The notes under the pieces: model-generated
The model's input: only the letters and a program-made list of their open reading frames with translations
The model's database searches: none
Told to the model about the DNA's origin: nothing
Shown here: one piece after another, positions 23,501 to 32,114 of the stretch
How the letters are laid out: each line of letters begins with the position of its first letter
How positions within the stretch are numbered: position 1 is the stretch's first letter
Source: Septoria linicola
Taxonomy: Eukaryota > Ascomycota > Dothideomycetes > Mycosphaerellales > Mycosphaerellaceae
Reading direction: 5' to 3'
Assembly (NCBI GenBank): GCA_024114885.1
Contig: CP099428.1
Location: forward strand, 1,488,001 to 1,552,000
Length of the DNA: 64,000 bases
Translations under genes and position numbers: made by a program

Positions 23501-24722
23501 CTGAGCACATCAGAGCTGAAGCTTGCACACGTCCAGTCAAGCTGCGAAGATACGCAGCTGGATGATTGGCATTCAGGAGCATCGATGTAGCACCAGCCTT
23601 CATGACTGCAACAATAGCCACACTCATCCATCTCGACTTCTCAAAGTGTAGCGGCACCACTGCGTCTGCGCCCACACCGCGTTCTGCCAGATGGAAAGCC
23701 AAGCGTGTAGAGAGCTCGTCCAGCTGCTGATATGTGAAAAAGCCATCCCACGCCTCCACTGCCAGAGAGTGTGGATAATTGGTGACGATCTTGGCTAGAG
23801 TCGCTGTAAGAGGGATGTCGATTGCCTTAGTGATGGTCTTGTTCCAGCTCCAGATGTCCTGCAAATCCTCCTCGCACGCGATGCTGATCTCACTGACAGT
23901 GGACTGCGGCTGCATCAATATCTGACGCAGGACATGGCCAAGCTGCGAGCTCATACGTTCCACCTGCTCACTGCTGAGAACCGCCGGGTCGTGGACGAAT
24001 CTGATCCATAAACCAGATGTCGAGACTGTGCATTCCAGAGTCAAAGCACAGAGATCTACCAATGACTTTCTCCTTCGCTCACGTTGCTGTTCCATATTCG
24101 CTTCAGCAGAAGTCAGGACAAGCAACGTCTTGTAATCACAAGCAGCTTCAGCTTCCTTGCTTGCATCCTGTATCATGTCCCATCCGACATTGCTGTGTAT
24201 GGCCATTTGCTCTCCTTGGACTTGAAGATCTCGCAATGTGTCTGAGATTGTCGCACTTCGGGAGAGCTGTATACGGTTGGGAAATGCCGTTCCATTGACT
24301 CCTGCTGCAGCTCCGAAGAGGATGTCCAAGTTGTTGGTGTACCTGGACTGCAGTATCGCCCAAGCCAGGCGGATGAAGACCGAGGGCTTGAACGCGCTAG
24401 AGTCCCATCCTAGGCCTTCGATGTTGTGCTCGACATTTTGACCAGGTCGTGCAAGATAAGTCATGGAGGGTAGCTTTGGGAATTGCTCGGCTTCGAGATT
24501 GGCGAACTGCTTCGTCCAAAAGGCAGAAGCAGCTTGACGCCTTGCTGGCGCTGAGCTCGTGGCGACACTGCTGCTTTCGTAGTCGCCCATTGTTGACATT
24601 CTGCGTGCACCACGACTGCAACACCAGCTATTCTGGGGTAGAGAGCGTGGTGCAAGGAAAGAGAAGCACGCGTCGAAAACATCTTCGGGGCTCGAGATAG
24701 GTTGTGAGACATGTGCTTGCAT
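20538..24722 (-). CDS. NRPS-like protein (partial C - A - T - C) with degenerate catalytic motifs
   Basis: One uninterrupted frame of 1394 aa from the ATG at 24722 (a second ATG at 24599 is possible). Domain order: the second half of a condensation domain (about 66-270), an adenylation domain (about 300-805), a carrier domain (about 828-900) and a full-length condensation domain (about 965-1394). Motifs kept: A1-like 'FTYQQL' (329-334), A5 'YGMAEC' (579-584), A7 'YRTGDL' (674-679) and A8 'IRGHRVDLDEVE'. Motifs lost: the A3 phosphate loop (around 452-462, 'LIPNGTRSLTA'), the A10 lysine (Ala798 in 'TGAIDRKKL'), the carrier serine (Glu866 in 'LGGDE') and the condensation histidine (Gln1101 in 'SQAVTD'). 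The half-domain carrying the first HHxxxDG is absent. By family rules it could not load or condense amino acids, yet the frame is intact. It may be a pseudoenzyme or a recent relic. No tailoring genes flank it. Missing upstream exons are possible. Confidence 0.8.
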   Translation of the reverse strand: MQAHVSQPISSPEDVFDACFSFLAPRSLPQNSWCCSRGARRMSTMGDYESSSVATSSAPARRQAASAFWTKQFANLEAEQFPKLPSMTYLARPGQNVEHNIEGLGWDSSAFKPSVFIRLAWAILQSRYTNNLDILFGAAAGVNGTAFPNRIQLSRSATISDTLRDLQVQGEQMAIHSNVGWDMIQDASKEAEAACDYKTLLVLTSAEANMEQQRERRRKSLVDLCALTLECTVSTSGLWIRFVHDPAVLSSEQVERMSSQLGHVLRQILMQPQSTVSEISIACEEDLQDIWSWNKTITKAIDIPLTATLAKIVTNYPHSLAVEAWDGFFTYQQLDELSTRLAFHLAERGVGADAVVPLHFEKSRWMSVAIVAVMKAGATSMLLNANHPAAYLRSLTGRVQASALMCSANTISQATLLVDCAVVALDEDFFASLNIEPVEPRPSCQSSDRLCLIPNGTRSLTALTHKNFATALVHQTQLFGIIARSRIYDLDSYSSELTWLNQLLALSNGACLCVPSDEERKGDLADSLSKFRATTLITTAASAQNIDLSQAIDLETLVVSGEVTPKLELPPHVKLVSVYGMAECSIVATYATERQVLDEERCVGKGLATNTWVVSTSDPDELCGVGEVGELWLESPLVGEAYTDHGKEKVAFIDRAKFLAQGGPDVVGRQGRLYRTGDLVRYLPNGTIVFAGHQSDCIKRIRGHRVDLDEVEEQMRRLLGSKVDDVVAEVISAQGQPAPVLAAFIMPAGDNSDSAAIGRTTAQIAEELAAKLKQSLPSHMVPIVFLPLRAVPRTATGAIDRKKLRENAERKSQDPENRTAEHAIRPAQAMTVLEVQLQQLWAQVLSIKDRTSITANSDWFTLGGDEAAAMRLVAAAQNWGLAVAVADVLARPRLADMAESVKHFHRASIVAPEGMNQPWSEMRRGTFQSSFASLTSSVRDSAAAPPTAHNSMDRRRSSILVNGKEELSATPMALMQATAKQQRLLQGSSDRKFTGMEYYAFDLSPELDQAKVLDACRKLVQHFDVLRTVFVQIEDNIYLTFLPNVDVPIEVHQVTSTLEESSKLVVQKDSMLPVVLGRSLLRIYVLHQASKHMRIILRTSQAVTDTTSMASLSSALSEALSGDDLPSAPSFLDYLRHTSTLTSSQSYWRNLLLGAPMTFIPKSPSSPSQPSAIISVSTTLPLPSISSYTPSTIFTAACALLLSRLSRSTREVVFARHATGRSALPTHLQDVVGTCENLVPVRVRLEPRTSIMGQVAEQYMAGLQHEHVDFESVANDNALTVLGDGNGKDGSNNNSGVGVDFGLVTSFLPQQQQITGDDGERGEVAIKFLGRGEGVPRSNAVWVEGKAMIYGRVGVEIRTKSSVQSRKKLGGMLGMLEEALAELGREGRGKRGVE

Positions 24723-25202
24723 GCCATGGTGTGCATGTAGACAGTTTCAGAGCCAATGCGTGAATGTGGTTGTCACGGGCGTGGTCTCAGGCAAGTGCCA
24801 CTAAAGTTTGGTGCGCCGTTGCGGTTGTTGCAACAGTTCGGCCAATCCAGGATTCGCAACATCTGCTAAGTCTCACTGTCGCCAGATGATAACATTCGAC
24901 ACGGCAGCGTGCACATGTCAGTCGTGTGCACGATGTCGCTCTTGACGCTCTAGCCACTGAGGCGATTCATTGATGTATCCAGAAGTGGATCGCGCGGAGC
25001 GTTGATGTCAGTTCACATGTGACACAGGCCTGAGTTGTGTCTTCCAACCTTCCGATTTCATCGCACGATCAGTGTATATGCGGATCACATGTCGTAAGTA
25101 TTGTCGTTGGTCGTATGCTCTGCGTTCATTATCCCTGATATGCTGTTCATGATACCTGTACATCTCAACGCCTCGCTAACCAATCAGATGCATGCAAACA
25201 GC
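24723..25202. other. Intergenic, NRPS-like gene promoter side
   Basis: 480 bp between two minus-strand genes. No further condensation-domain coding was found upstream of the NRPS-like ATG. Confidence 0.5.
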
Positions 25203-27557
25203 CTACTCGCCTTCCCTATGCTCATAAATTAGATTGACGTCCTTGACTGGGTGCAGCAGCATTGCGGGCAAACACATTCGCCCTTCATTCGCCTTCTCGA
25301 ATTCCTCTCCGCCATCATTGTCGACCTTGAACCCTAACCATCTCTTCCAGAGATTGGGCGAGAAGCCAGCATGATAGTACCAGGTCGTGCCCAGAAAGTT
25401 GACTTGCCTTTCGTCACTAAAGACAGAGGTCCTGGCGCCTCCGCTCGCGCCGTTTCGTCCGTTGTTGAAGATTGCTGCAAGATAGCTTGTTGGCCATGCG
25501 CGGTCGATGTATACTGGGTGCGGAACATAGACTGCTTTGTAGCCGTGATGCAGAGACACACTTCCGGGCCACATTTCGGAGAACATGGTATGCCTCTTCA
25601 ATGCGGTCTCGCGATGCATGGTTTCGAGTAGCCTTCTACTCAAGCGACTCGCTGTGATGATTGCGGTTCTCCGAGGCGGCTGCCCCTCTGACGTGTTGTA
25701 GCCTGTGGTGTCCTCTGCAAGGATCCAGTTGGTTTGGTGAGGGTCAAATAGAGGATTGAAGGTGAGGAAATCTGCTTCTTCGCCGACGCCCCACTCGTAC
25801 TTGTCGGCATCGTAGGTGGTGGGCGGCTTCGGATCGTTCTCGGGGAGATCTGTAGCATCGTTTCCACCTGTCGGAGGCATTGGACCCCACACTGGCGCCT
25901 CAGCCTGCCTCGCAGCCTCATCAAGAGGGTGGGCCTTGGCGGCATCCTTGGGCGCTTTGTTGTATGCGTTACTCCCATGAGCTGTACCATGCTCGATTTG
26001 AACGCGGACCATTTGTCTAAAGTCTTCCCAGCTCCCATGCTCAGATGGGATGTAGAAGCGACCATTCCGTTCCCACAAGCCCTTTCGCGGCTGCTGTGCC
26101 GCCCATTCGGTCACTTTTGTGAACAGATGGAAGAAGTTTCCGGTATATCTGATGTCCATCTCCCAGTGCCAGAAGAACTCGTACTCGGGATGCATGTGAG
26201 CGAAGTACTGGACCGGCATGTACGTGCTGCGGTAGGCACCGTGAACGGGAAGGTCGCGATAGAAAGACTCTGCCACGCCGCCGTAGATCAACCCCATCTG
26301 TCGTTCCGACCAGAGCGTACCCATGCCGCGGAACTCTGCAGGAAGCGCATCGTTCAGTATCCGCTGGTAGGTGTCCTCGTCTGCCCAGATCTGCATATTG
26401 TCGTCCTTGACGTGGATCAAGAAGTGCACCACGTACTCGCCTCCAGTCTGTATGGCAAGCTCGTTCACCAACGCCCGCAGATAGAAGAGGTCCTCATCGT
26501 CGTACTTGTAGTCCCACCACGTTCGAATCAAAATGGCAGTCCGGTTCTCAAAGTGCTTGCCATTGACCGTCAACGCCTTTTCCGGTTCCTTAGCCTCCGA
26601 CTTCTCTGCCTCAGGGCCGCCAGCAGCCATGGAAGTGAAGAAGTGATTCTGGCTCAGCTTCGGAGGGGGCTTGAAGCGGTGGGCGTTGGCTTGTTGACAT
26701 CGCTCCTGCACTTCTGCCCACTGGACATTTCTGTAGTCGATCTCCAGCTCGTCGCCCCAGACCTGCTCCGAGCCCTCTTTCTCGCCCTCCATGCCAGAGC
26801 CGCTTCCTCCAAACTTCTTGCTGTAGCCATATCCATACGGTCCCAGTCGTCCGTATCGCTCGAAGCACACGTCGCCGCGAAGTCCTAGCAGATCGTGACT
26901 TCCATAGATGGGATCGGGGAAGCCTTTTGGCACTCCCTCGTAGCTCAGAAGCAGGGGAACGGTCGTTCTGGTGCTGTTATCCAGATAACACGTCACTGGC
27001 TCCTCGAATATGCCTCTGCCCACAGCTCTGGAATATGGGTCGAACCTCCTGCCCTGCTTGACCTCTCTTTTGTTGAAGCCCTTTTTCCTCGCGTCCTCCT
27101 TGTCCTGCAGCTCCTTCTGCTTCAGCGCCGCTTCCTGCAGCCTCTTCAGCTCCTCATCCTCGCTGACGGGATACTCCTTGAGAGCATCGTTCTCCTTTCT
27201 CGACACCAATGACCTGATGCCACCGTGATAGCGCTTGAGGAAAGGGAAGTTCTCAAATGCGGGCGGCGGAGGCGGCTTCTTTAGGCCTAATTTGACTTCT
27301 GCGCGCGAAGCATATGACGAGCTCACTAGCCACCAGATGAACAGTCCAAGAAGCGTCGTCAGGGCGAGAGTGAAGTAGCGACTGAAGCGCCTGCGTGGTA
27401 GATGGTATGCGTAGGTGGGTTTTGATTTGTGCGAAGCCAGCATCGGCGCATTACTGCTGGCGAAAGCATCGTCGTCGGAGATCGAGGAATCGAACGATTT
27501 TCGGGGCTTCTCGGGCTCGACATATCGTCCACTGAGTGATCGGTAGCGACCACCCAT
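25203..27557 (-). CDS. DUF3405 family type II membrane protein
   Basis: Single-exon protein of 784 aa from the ATG at 27557. A polar N-terminus of about 60 residues is followed by one hydrophobic segment (about 61-79, 'YFTLALTTLLGLFIWWLV'). This gives type II topology with a large lumenal part. After a charged Lys/Glu-rich stretch (about 115-170), the rest matches what I know of DUF3405, a fungal family of unknown function thought to have a glycosyltransferase-like fold. Recognisable pieces are 'AILIRTWWDYKYDDEDLFYLRAL', 'HPEYEFFWHWEMDIRYTGNF', 'EADFLTFNPLFDP' and a late 'YHAGFSPNLWKRW'. Location is probably Golgi or ER (inference). It is divergent with the + strand gene at 27947, sharing a 389-bp upstream region. 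Confidence 0.82.
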   Translation of the reverse strand: MGGRYRSLSGRYVEPEKPRKSFDSSISDDDAFASSNAPMLASHKSKPTYAYHLPRRRFSRYFTLALTTLLGLFIWWLVSSSYASRAEVKLGLKKPPPPPAFENFPFLKRYHGGIRSLVSRKENDALKEYPVSEDEELKRLQEAALKQKELQDKEDARKKGFNKREVKQGRRFDPYSRAVGRGIFEEPVTCYLDNSTRTTVPLLLSYEGVPKGFPDPIYGSHDLLGLRGDVCFERYGRLGPYGYGYSKKFGGSGSGMEGEKEGSEQVWGDELEIDYRNVQWAEVQERCQQANAHRFKPPPKLSQNHFFTSMAAGGPEAEKSEAKEPEKALTVNGKHFENRTAILIRTWWDYKYDDEDLFYLRALVNELAIQTGGEYVVHFLIHVKDDNMQIWADEDTYQRILNDALPAEFRGMGTLWSERQMGLIYGGVAESFYRDLPVHGAYRSTYMPVQYFAHMHPEYEFFWHWEMDIRYTGNFFHLFTKVTEWAAQQPRKGLWERNGRFYIPSEHGSWEDFRQMVRVQIEHGTAHGSNAYNKAPKDAAKAHPLDEAARQAEAPVWGPMPPTGGNDATDLPENDPKPPTTYDADKYEWGVGEEADFLTFNPLFDPHQTNWILAEDTTGYNTSEGQPPRRTAIITASRLSRRLLETMHRETALKRHTMFSEMWPGSVSLHHGYKAVYVPHPVYIDRAWPTSYLAAIFNNGRNGASGGARTSVFSDERQVNFLGTTWYYHAGFSPNLWKRWLGFKVDNDGGEEFEKANEGRMCLPAMLLHPVKDVNLIYEHREGE

Positions 27558-27946
27558 GATGGACTGTGTGGAAGTAGAAGAAGTGCTGTTCGTGTTATAA
27601 TCTCATGAGATCGAAAAAGTGTTGGCCCCGGCCGTTGGTCGCGTGCTCTAACTAGTTAGTCGTCAAACGTCGTTTCTGCAGCGTTTGCGGACCGTTCTGT
27701 ACAAGATCATTCACTTCGTCGACGTCGTTGTACTGCACAATGCCTTTGTATGTGCAGTCGGAATGCTACACAGCAGGAAGTAAGTGGGAATTCTGGGGCG
27801 TGTCGAAGGATCGCCGAGAGCACGTAAACATGACAGGGATACTGTCTCCGTGCAGCAACCACGCTAACTAAGTTAGTGAGAGCCTCATCCTGTGATGGTG
27901 GGAGATATTCTCTAACTAGTCTCTACCTACACACAGGACAAGCAAC
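27558..27946. promoter_or_regulatory. Shared divergent promoter region
   Basis: 389 bp separate the ATGs of the DUF3405 gene (minus) and the 2EXR-like gene (plus). Both promoters must lie here or overlap flanking sequence. A CTAACTAGTTAG palindrome-like motif occurs at about 27648-27660, and CTAACTAG recurs at about 27912. I see no clear TATA box. Confidence 0.35.
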
Positions 27947-28600
27947 ATGGCATCAGAAGATATCAAAGGACCATCTCCACTGCTCCGTCTCCCTACCGAG
28001 CTTCGTGAAAACATCTGCTACTATGCTATGGGACTAGGAGAAGGACGGCTTTTGATCATGCCCAAGCATCCTCCATCCGAGATTCCCTTGTTCGCTGTCA
28101 ACCATCAAGTCCGATCAGAAGCCATGTCCATATTCTACAAAGAACAGAGCTTCGTCTGGACGTTTGAAAACTTCGATGCCCGAGCATACATCGTCTGGTG
28201 CAAAGCCTCACCAATGCGTCTCACAGCAAATGTTGACTTCTCGCTCAACTTCGACAGGGAGGTCACTGCGCCTGCGGACTTCAAAGTCCCGTCTGGTAGC
28301 CGAGGGCAGAAGATTTTCTTGCCTAGGGAAAGACAACTGTGGCCCAACTTGTTGTACTGGCTGGAGCAGTTTTTCCATAGACGCTGCCTTGGCGTTCCCA
28401 GACACAGGAATGGCCATGCGGCAGGAGGTGCTCCAGGTCTGATCAATACTGCCGCGAGACTGTTTGAATTGGTACGCAAGCTGGGAAAAGTGCATGACAT
28501 GAGTTGGGAACAGGTAGAGGGAATATTGCAGACCACGCAGGAAGCTATTGGATGTGCTAATTCTGTGTGGACTGAGGTCATAGATCTGGACTTTGTGTGA
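27947..28600 (+). CDS. 2EXR/F-box-like domain protein
   Basis: Single-exon protein of 217 aa starting at the ATG at 27947. The N-terminus has the pattern 'LLRLPTELRENICYYAM', followed by 'LFAVNHQVRSEAMSIFYKEQSF'. This is typical of the large fungal group of 2EXR or F-box-like proteins, where a leucine/proline start is followed by 'CxxxNxxxRxEaxxxfy'. By family analogy it may bind a protein partner; no substrate can be named. No catalytic motif, signal peptide or membrane segment is present. The length is ordinary for the group. A separate exon-like reading frame follows on the same strand and could belong to a neighbouring or decayed gene. Confidence 0.65.
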   Translation: MASEDIKGPSPLLRLPTELRENICYYAMGLGEGRLLIMPKHPPSEIPLFAVNHQVRSEAMSIFYKEQSFVWTFENFDARAYIVWCKASPMRLTANVDFSLNFDREVTAPADFKVPSGSRGQKIFLPRERQLWPNLLYWLEQFFHRRCLGVPRHRNGHAAGGAPGLINTAARLFELVRKLGKVHDMSWEQVEGILQTTQEAIGCANSVWTEVIDLDFV

Positions 28601-28691
28601 TGCAGGCAGATGCATTGCTTTGTGCTGGATGCAGAGTTTGGTACTTGATTGCTGATGACGCTCACAGTAGTGATGATATCTTGATCTATAA

Positions 28692-29153
28692 TGGCATGGC
28701 GGCAGATCGTGCTGGGGCGACGCAGAAGATGCAAAGCTGCGCTATTTTCATATCAGACGGCTTTGTATCCTTCAGCTTGTCTCGCAAGCTCAGCAGCTCG
28801 AATTACTGGCGCTCCTCTGTGACAATGGATACTACCGATACCATGAACGTTTCTGCGACGCGGGAGTCTTCCAGTTCCTCACGAAGAATACGTTACCGGG
28901 ATATCCAAAGCCCCTCCAGAACATCAAGGATCTATCCCTCGAAGGCCACGACGTACCGAAACAAGTACTGCTGGGATTTATCGAGGATCACAGGGGTATC
29001 CGGAGATCGCTGGACCTGCGGGGAATCCTGAATGATAAGTGAGACGATCCGAACACCAAGAAGGCCATCTTTGAAGCTGCTAGGCCTATCAAAGGCTCAA
29101 GCTCAAGATTGGGACAGTCTATGAAGGGATTAGAAAGCATGTGTGTCTGGTGA
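28692..29153 (+). pseudogene. Exon-like reading frame without a start codon
   Basis: A + strand frame is open from 28692 to a stop at 29040. It has well-mixed, protein-like content ('LLALLCDNGYYRYHERF', 'QFLTKNTLPGYP', 'QVLLGFIEDHRGIRRSLD') but no in-frame ATG. A GTGAGA donor at 29039 and a GCTAG acceptor ending at 29083 would join it in phase to a short last exon ending at TGA 29151-29153. Either an upstream first exon exists between 28600 and 28757, or this is a decayed gene. I do not recognise the product. Confidence 0.35.
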
Positions 29154-29705
29154 TGAGGGGTGGGCGCTGCCGGAATGGGAGACGGAAGATGTGGGAGGGC
29201 TCGTGTAGGCACGCCCTGGAAATGGACCGGGCAAGCAAAGGAACCACTAGTAGACCTTCGCTGCTAGAGAAGGGGAGTCAAATTAGCGATGTGACGAATG
29301 TGGTTCCGCTCCTCGAAGTAGAGTGAGTGTTGCTAGCCAAATGCAGCCATCCAATTGATACTATCGACCTTATCCCTCTGTCCCGATTCCGTTGTGCATG
29401 GCAACCTCTCATGCGATACGCATCGTTGACTTGTAATGCTATCCTAACGTAGCCTCGATTCCGCCAAGCTCGGTAGAGTAGTACTGCCGCATTCGTGTTC
29501 ACTGTAGGTAACTTCTTTTGCATGAGCCTCAGATAGGTAAGGGTGAGAAAACACTCTTCCAACGGCCTGTACTCCTCGGAGAACAGGCTCCGCAAAAGCA
29601 AAAGGATTGTCCTCAATCAAATGTAGCACGTCATACTTGTCATGACGAAATCAACTCAATGTCCGTCAACACCACAAAGGTCCATTTATCGAGCAAAAGA
29701 ATTAA
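29154..29705. other. Intergenic, no supported gene
   Basis: Short ORFs on both strands; the minus-strand frame at 29444-29629 is mildly protein-like but lacks context. Nothing firm. Confidence 0.45.
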
Positions 29706-30259
29706 TTATAGGTCGTACCCGGCTGCGTGATCATTAGTACTATGATCGCACGTCAGGTAGCGTAGCGTGGCAATGCTTACATTCGAACCCTGAAAGGCGT
29801 TAGTGGGCACTCAAGTTGAACTACGGCTGCGTACACAACTCACGGGGTAACCAGAAGATTTTCGATATCGGTCACTGTAAACCTTCTCAAAATCTGGTAT
29901 GCTAACCACTACATCATACAACCCATCTAAACGTGCAGCACGTGATGTAGAAATGCTTAATTTGCGGTATATAGTGTGTGGTTTTGGAAAAAAGCCGATG
30001 TCGGGCTTGTTCACTTGCAATGCCAAGACTTTTGAGGGGCGGGACTCGACACAGGTCTACATGATGGTCAGCGAATGCAGAGATAGATCAGACGATGATA
30101 GTAGCTATTCATTGACAATGCCATATACTTGTGTACATGCAAATGTGGTCTTCACTTCTCAATGCTATGTTTTTCTGCGGGTGTCTTGGCACTCACACCA
30201 GGAGGCTTCAAGATTGCACAGCTAGTTACCTCTATTGTCCTCTGTTCGGACCGAGACAT
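29706..30259 (-). CDS. Small hypothetical protein (3 exons)
   Basis: A gene that appears only after splicing; 119 aa, not recognised. Exon 1 runs from the ATG at 30259 to 30197 (M-S-R-S-E-Q..., ending P-P-G). Intron 1 is 30057-30196 (140 bp, GTGAGT..GCTGAC..GTAG). Exon 2 is 30056-29844, with the best protein-like core ('VLALQVNKPDIGFFPKPH', 'LYDVVVSIPDFEKVY'). Intron 2 is 29790-29843 (54 bp, GTGAGT..CACTAAC..TTTCAG, a near-ideal branch point and acceptor). Exon 3 is 29789-29706, ending TAA. All junctions are phase 0 and the frame has no stop, which supports the model. No signal peptide or known motif. It is divergent with the gene at 30464, 204 bp away. Confidence 0.5.
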
Positions 30260-30463
30260 TTCCTCCTACATGGCAGCATGCATGTTGCAGCGCTCGAGTG
30301 CATAGGAAACCTAAGTGCGACTGTACGGCCGTTGCTCAACCCGGGCCAACATCACGTCCTTTCTGCGTGCAGCCCACTAATCCGGACACACTGAACTCCT
30401 GAAGACCGAAGACTGTCATGTCTCCTGCTCCTTCAGCAGGTCGGGATAGTCAATTATTCTAGC

Positions 30464-31056
30464 ATGATCATCGGCCTCTACGAACTCGACCAAACAGTGA
30501 GTTACATACAGACATCATCCTTTCACCGCACAGATTCTAACCCCAACACCAGATGTATGAGGCATTACGCGCGGGCAAAGACAGCGAAGCTATATCCACT
30601 GCTCGTCTTCTCCTCGGATACGCAGAGCTGCCACTCGATCTTCGCGCCAGAGCATGCCTCATTCTTGCCTGTAGCGATGTGCCCGACTATCTTGACATGG
30701 CCAAGGAGGCCGTACACGTCGCGGAGCTCGCCAATACTGTCCCGAATGCTGGAGAAGTTGAAGCGAAGCTGCTGAGAGACTGTCGGACCATATACGACAA
30801 GGCACAAGCCGACTTCGATGACGAGCAGGAAGACGCTGCGGCCCCGAATGAGCTGCTATCGTATAGCTCAATTCGCAACCACTTCAGCTCCGCGTTGGCA
30901 GTCCGAGAAAATCCTCCATCTCGCCCGTCTTCCTCCCAGCGACTGCATTCTCAGTCACATTTCGCCTCACACGCAATGCTTTGCCTCTGGCATCTCCGGG
31001 CTGAGACTCATCATCGTCTTGAGCAGAAGCATCATCTTCGCCCACGATCCGAGTAA
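30464..31056 (+). CDS. Small acidic hypothetical protein (2 exons)
   Basis: Exon 1 (30464-30496) encodes 11 residues (M-I-I-G-L-Y-E-L-D-Q-T). A 56-bp intron (30497-30552, GTGAGT..ACCAG) leads to exon 2 (30553-31056); total 178 aa. The first ~110 residues look helical and TPR-like ('YEALRAGKDSEAISTARLLL', 'DLRARACLILACSDVPDYLDMAKEAV', then an acidic 'DDEQEDAAA'). This is the trustworthy part. The last ~58 residues, rich in Ser, His and Arg, overlap the 3' end of LTO1 on the other strand by 173 bp. They may be an artefact of a missed splice site. I cannot assign a function. Confidence 0.6.
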
Positions 31057-31474
31057 TCAGCGTTGCTTTCGCCTTGGCATCTTTCAATCGGTCGTCAAAC
31101 GCGCTGACTTCATCTTCATCGTTTTTCGTGCTCAGATCATTTGGATCACTGAGTGCGGCAAGTCTTTCGATGTGTTTTCGAAGTCGTTCGTTGCCACTCA
31201 GTTGTGGCAGAGCTCCTGCCTTTTCAGCTTCTTGCGAGGCCTTCGTCGTCGACGTCGTCTTTGCCCCCGGTGACGGTAATCTTGCTTCCCAGACAGTGGC
31301 TTTGCCATTCAGCTTGCCCATTTCCAGGAACTTTTCGAAGCCTTTCTCGAGTCCGAAAATGCGGCCCTCGATGCGGCCGGATTTGGAGCCATCTGCTACT
31401 CCGAGTTCGTAGCCTTCTTGATAGTATTGTTCTTCGAGGTTCAGGACGTCTTCAAAGACATCGTTGTTCGCCAT
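30884..31474 (-). CDS. LTO1: LTO1/ORAOV1-like protein with Yae1 N-terminal domain
   Basis: 196 aa from the ATG at 31474 (M-A-N-N-D-V-F-E-D-V); the longer frame upstream starts in probable 5' UTR. Residues about 6-50 carry the deca-GX3 repeat typical of Yae1/Lto1: 'YQEGYELGVADGSKSGRIEG' followed by 'RIFGLEKGFEKF', glycines every four residues. By family knowledge Lto1 with Yae1 is the adaptor that brings the cytosolic Fe-S targeting complex to the ABC protein Rli1/ABCE1, needed for ribosome function. A charged C-terminal tail follows ('EDDASAQDDDE'). The extreme C-terminus lacks the short Trp-ending tail often seen in client adaptors; it ends 'FLGLPTRS'. It is convergent and overlapping with the + strand gene at 30464-31056. 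Confidence 0.78.
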   Translation of the reverse strand: MANNDVFEDVLNLEEQYYQEGYELGVADGSKSGRIEGRIFGLEKGFEKFLEMGKLNGKATVWEARLPSPGAKTTSTTKASQEAEKAGALPQLSGNERLRKHIERLAALSDPNDLSTKNDEDEVSAFDDRLKDAKAKATLITRIVGEDDASAQDDDESQPGDARGKALRVRRNVTENAVAGRKTGEMEDFLGLPTRS

Positions 31475-32114
31475 GTTGCATGTGGTGACTGGCTGAAGAT
31501 TGCAAGCGATATCGGCAATATTTGTATGTTGTGCTGCACACGTCAAATCTCGATCAATTTTGATTGAAGCTTTCAATTTATTCTTCATCGTTCGGCCATG
31601 CTCTCGTTTGCACGCATATCATCTGTCGTCTATTCCTCCAGACGTCCTGCAACGCGACAGTCCTTCGCGCCCTGAAAAACTGTTTAAGCGCGTAGTCTCC
31701 TGTGCGCAAGTGGAGGTGTTTGCACATCCCAACGACTGGGAGCCAATTATGAAATGACACGCTTTGACTGCCAACAGCACTTATATCACCTCGCGACCTC
31801 TGCCAATTTGCGCTTCTCATCTCTCGACTTCTCATCAGTTGCCTCCATTCATCGATCGAAGGTATGGTTTGTGTCACATGTAACACGAGTGACCAGTCGT
31901 CGAACATAGGATTGTGGTGTTGAGCCTCTCCGCGGCGCAAACGTCACCACACACCAGCCAACCCAACCCTTGCGATAATGACGTGAAAGGCTTGCCTGAG
32001 AAGCAGATATGTGGGCAATGTCCTTGCGGGCGACTGCGTTTCGTACCACGCCGTCCGCATTGTACAGAAGCCTCACTCAAACCGTAGCACATCCTACCGT
32101 CCCAGCCTTCAAAG
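31475..32114. promoter_or_regulatory. Divergent promoter region, LTO1 and charged protein
   Basis: 640 bp between two divergent ATGs. Both promoters should lie here. No clear TATA or other named site was seen. Confidence 0.35.

Noticed and set aside
25929..26888. 319-codon + strand ORF
   Set aside because: Lies fully antisense to the DUF3405 gene, which has a clear domain match; a shadow frame of GC-biased coding DNA.
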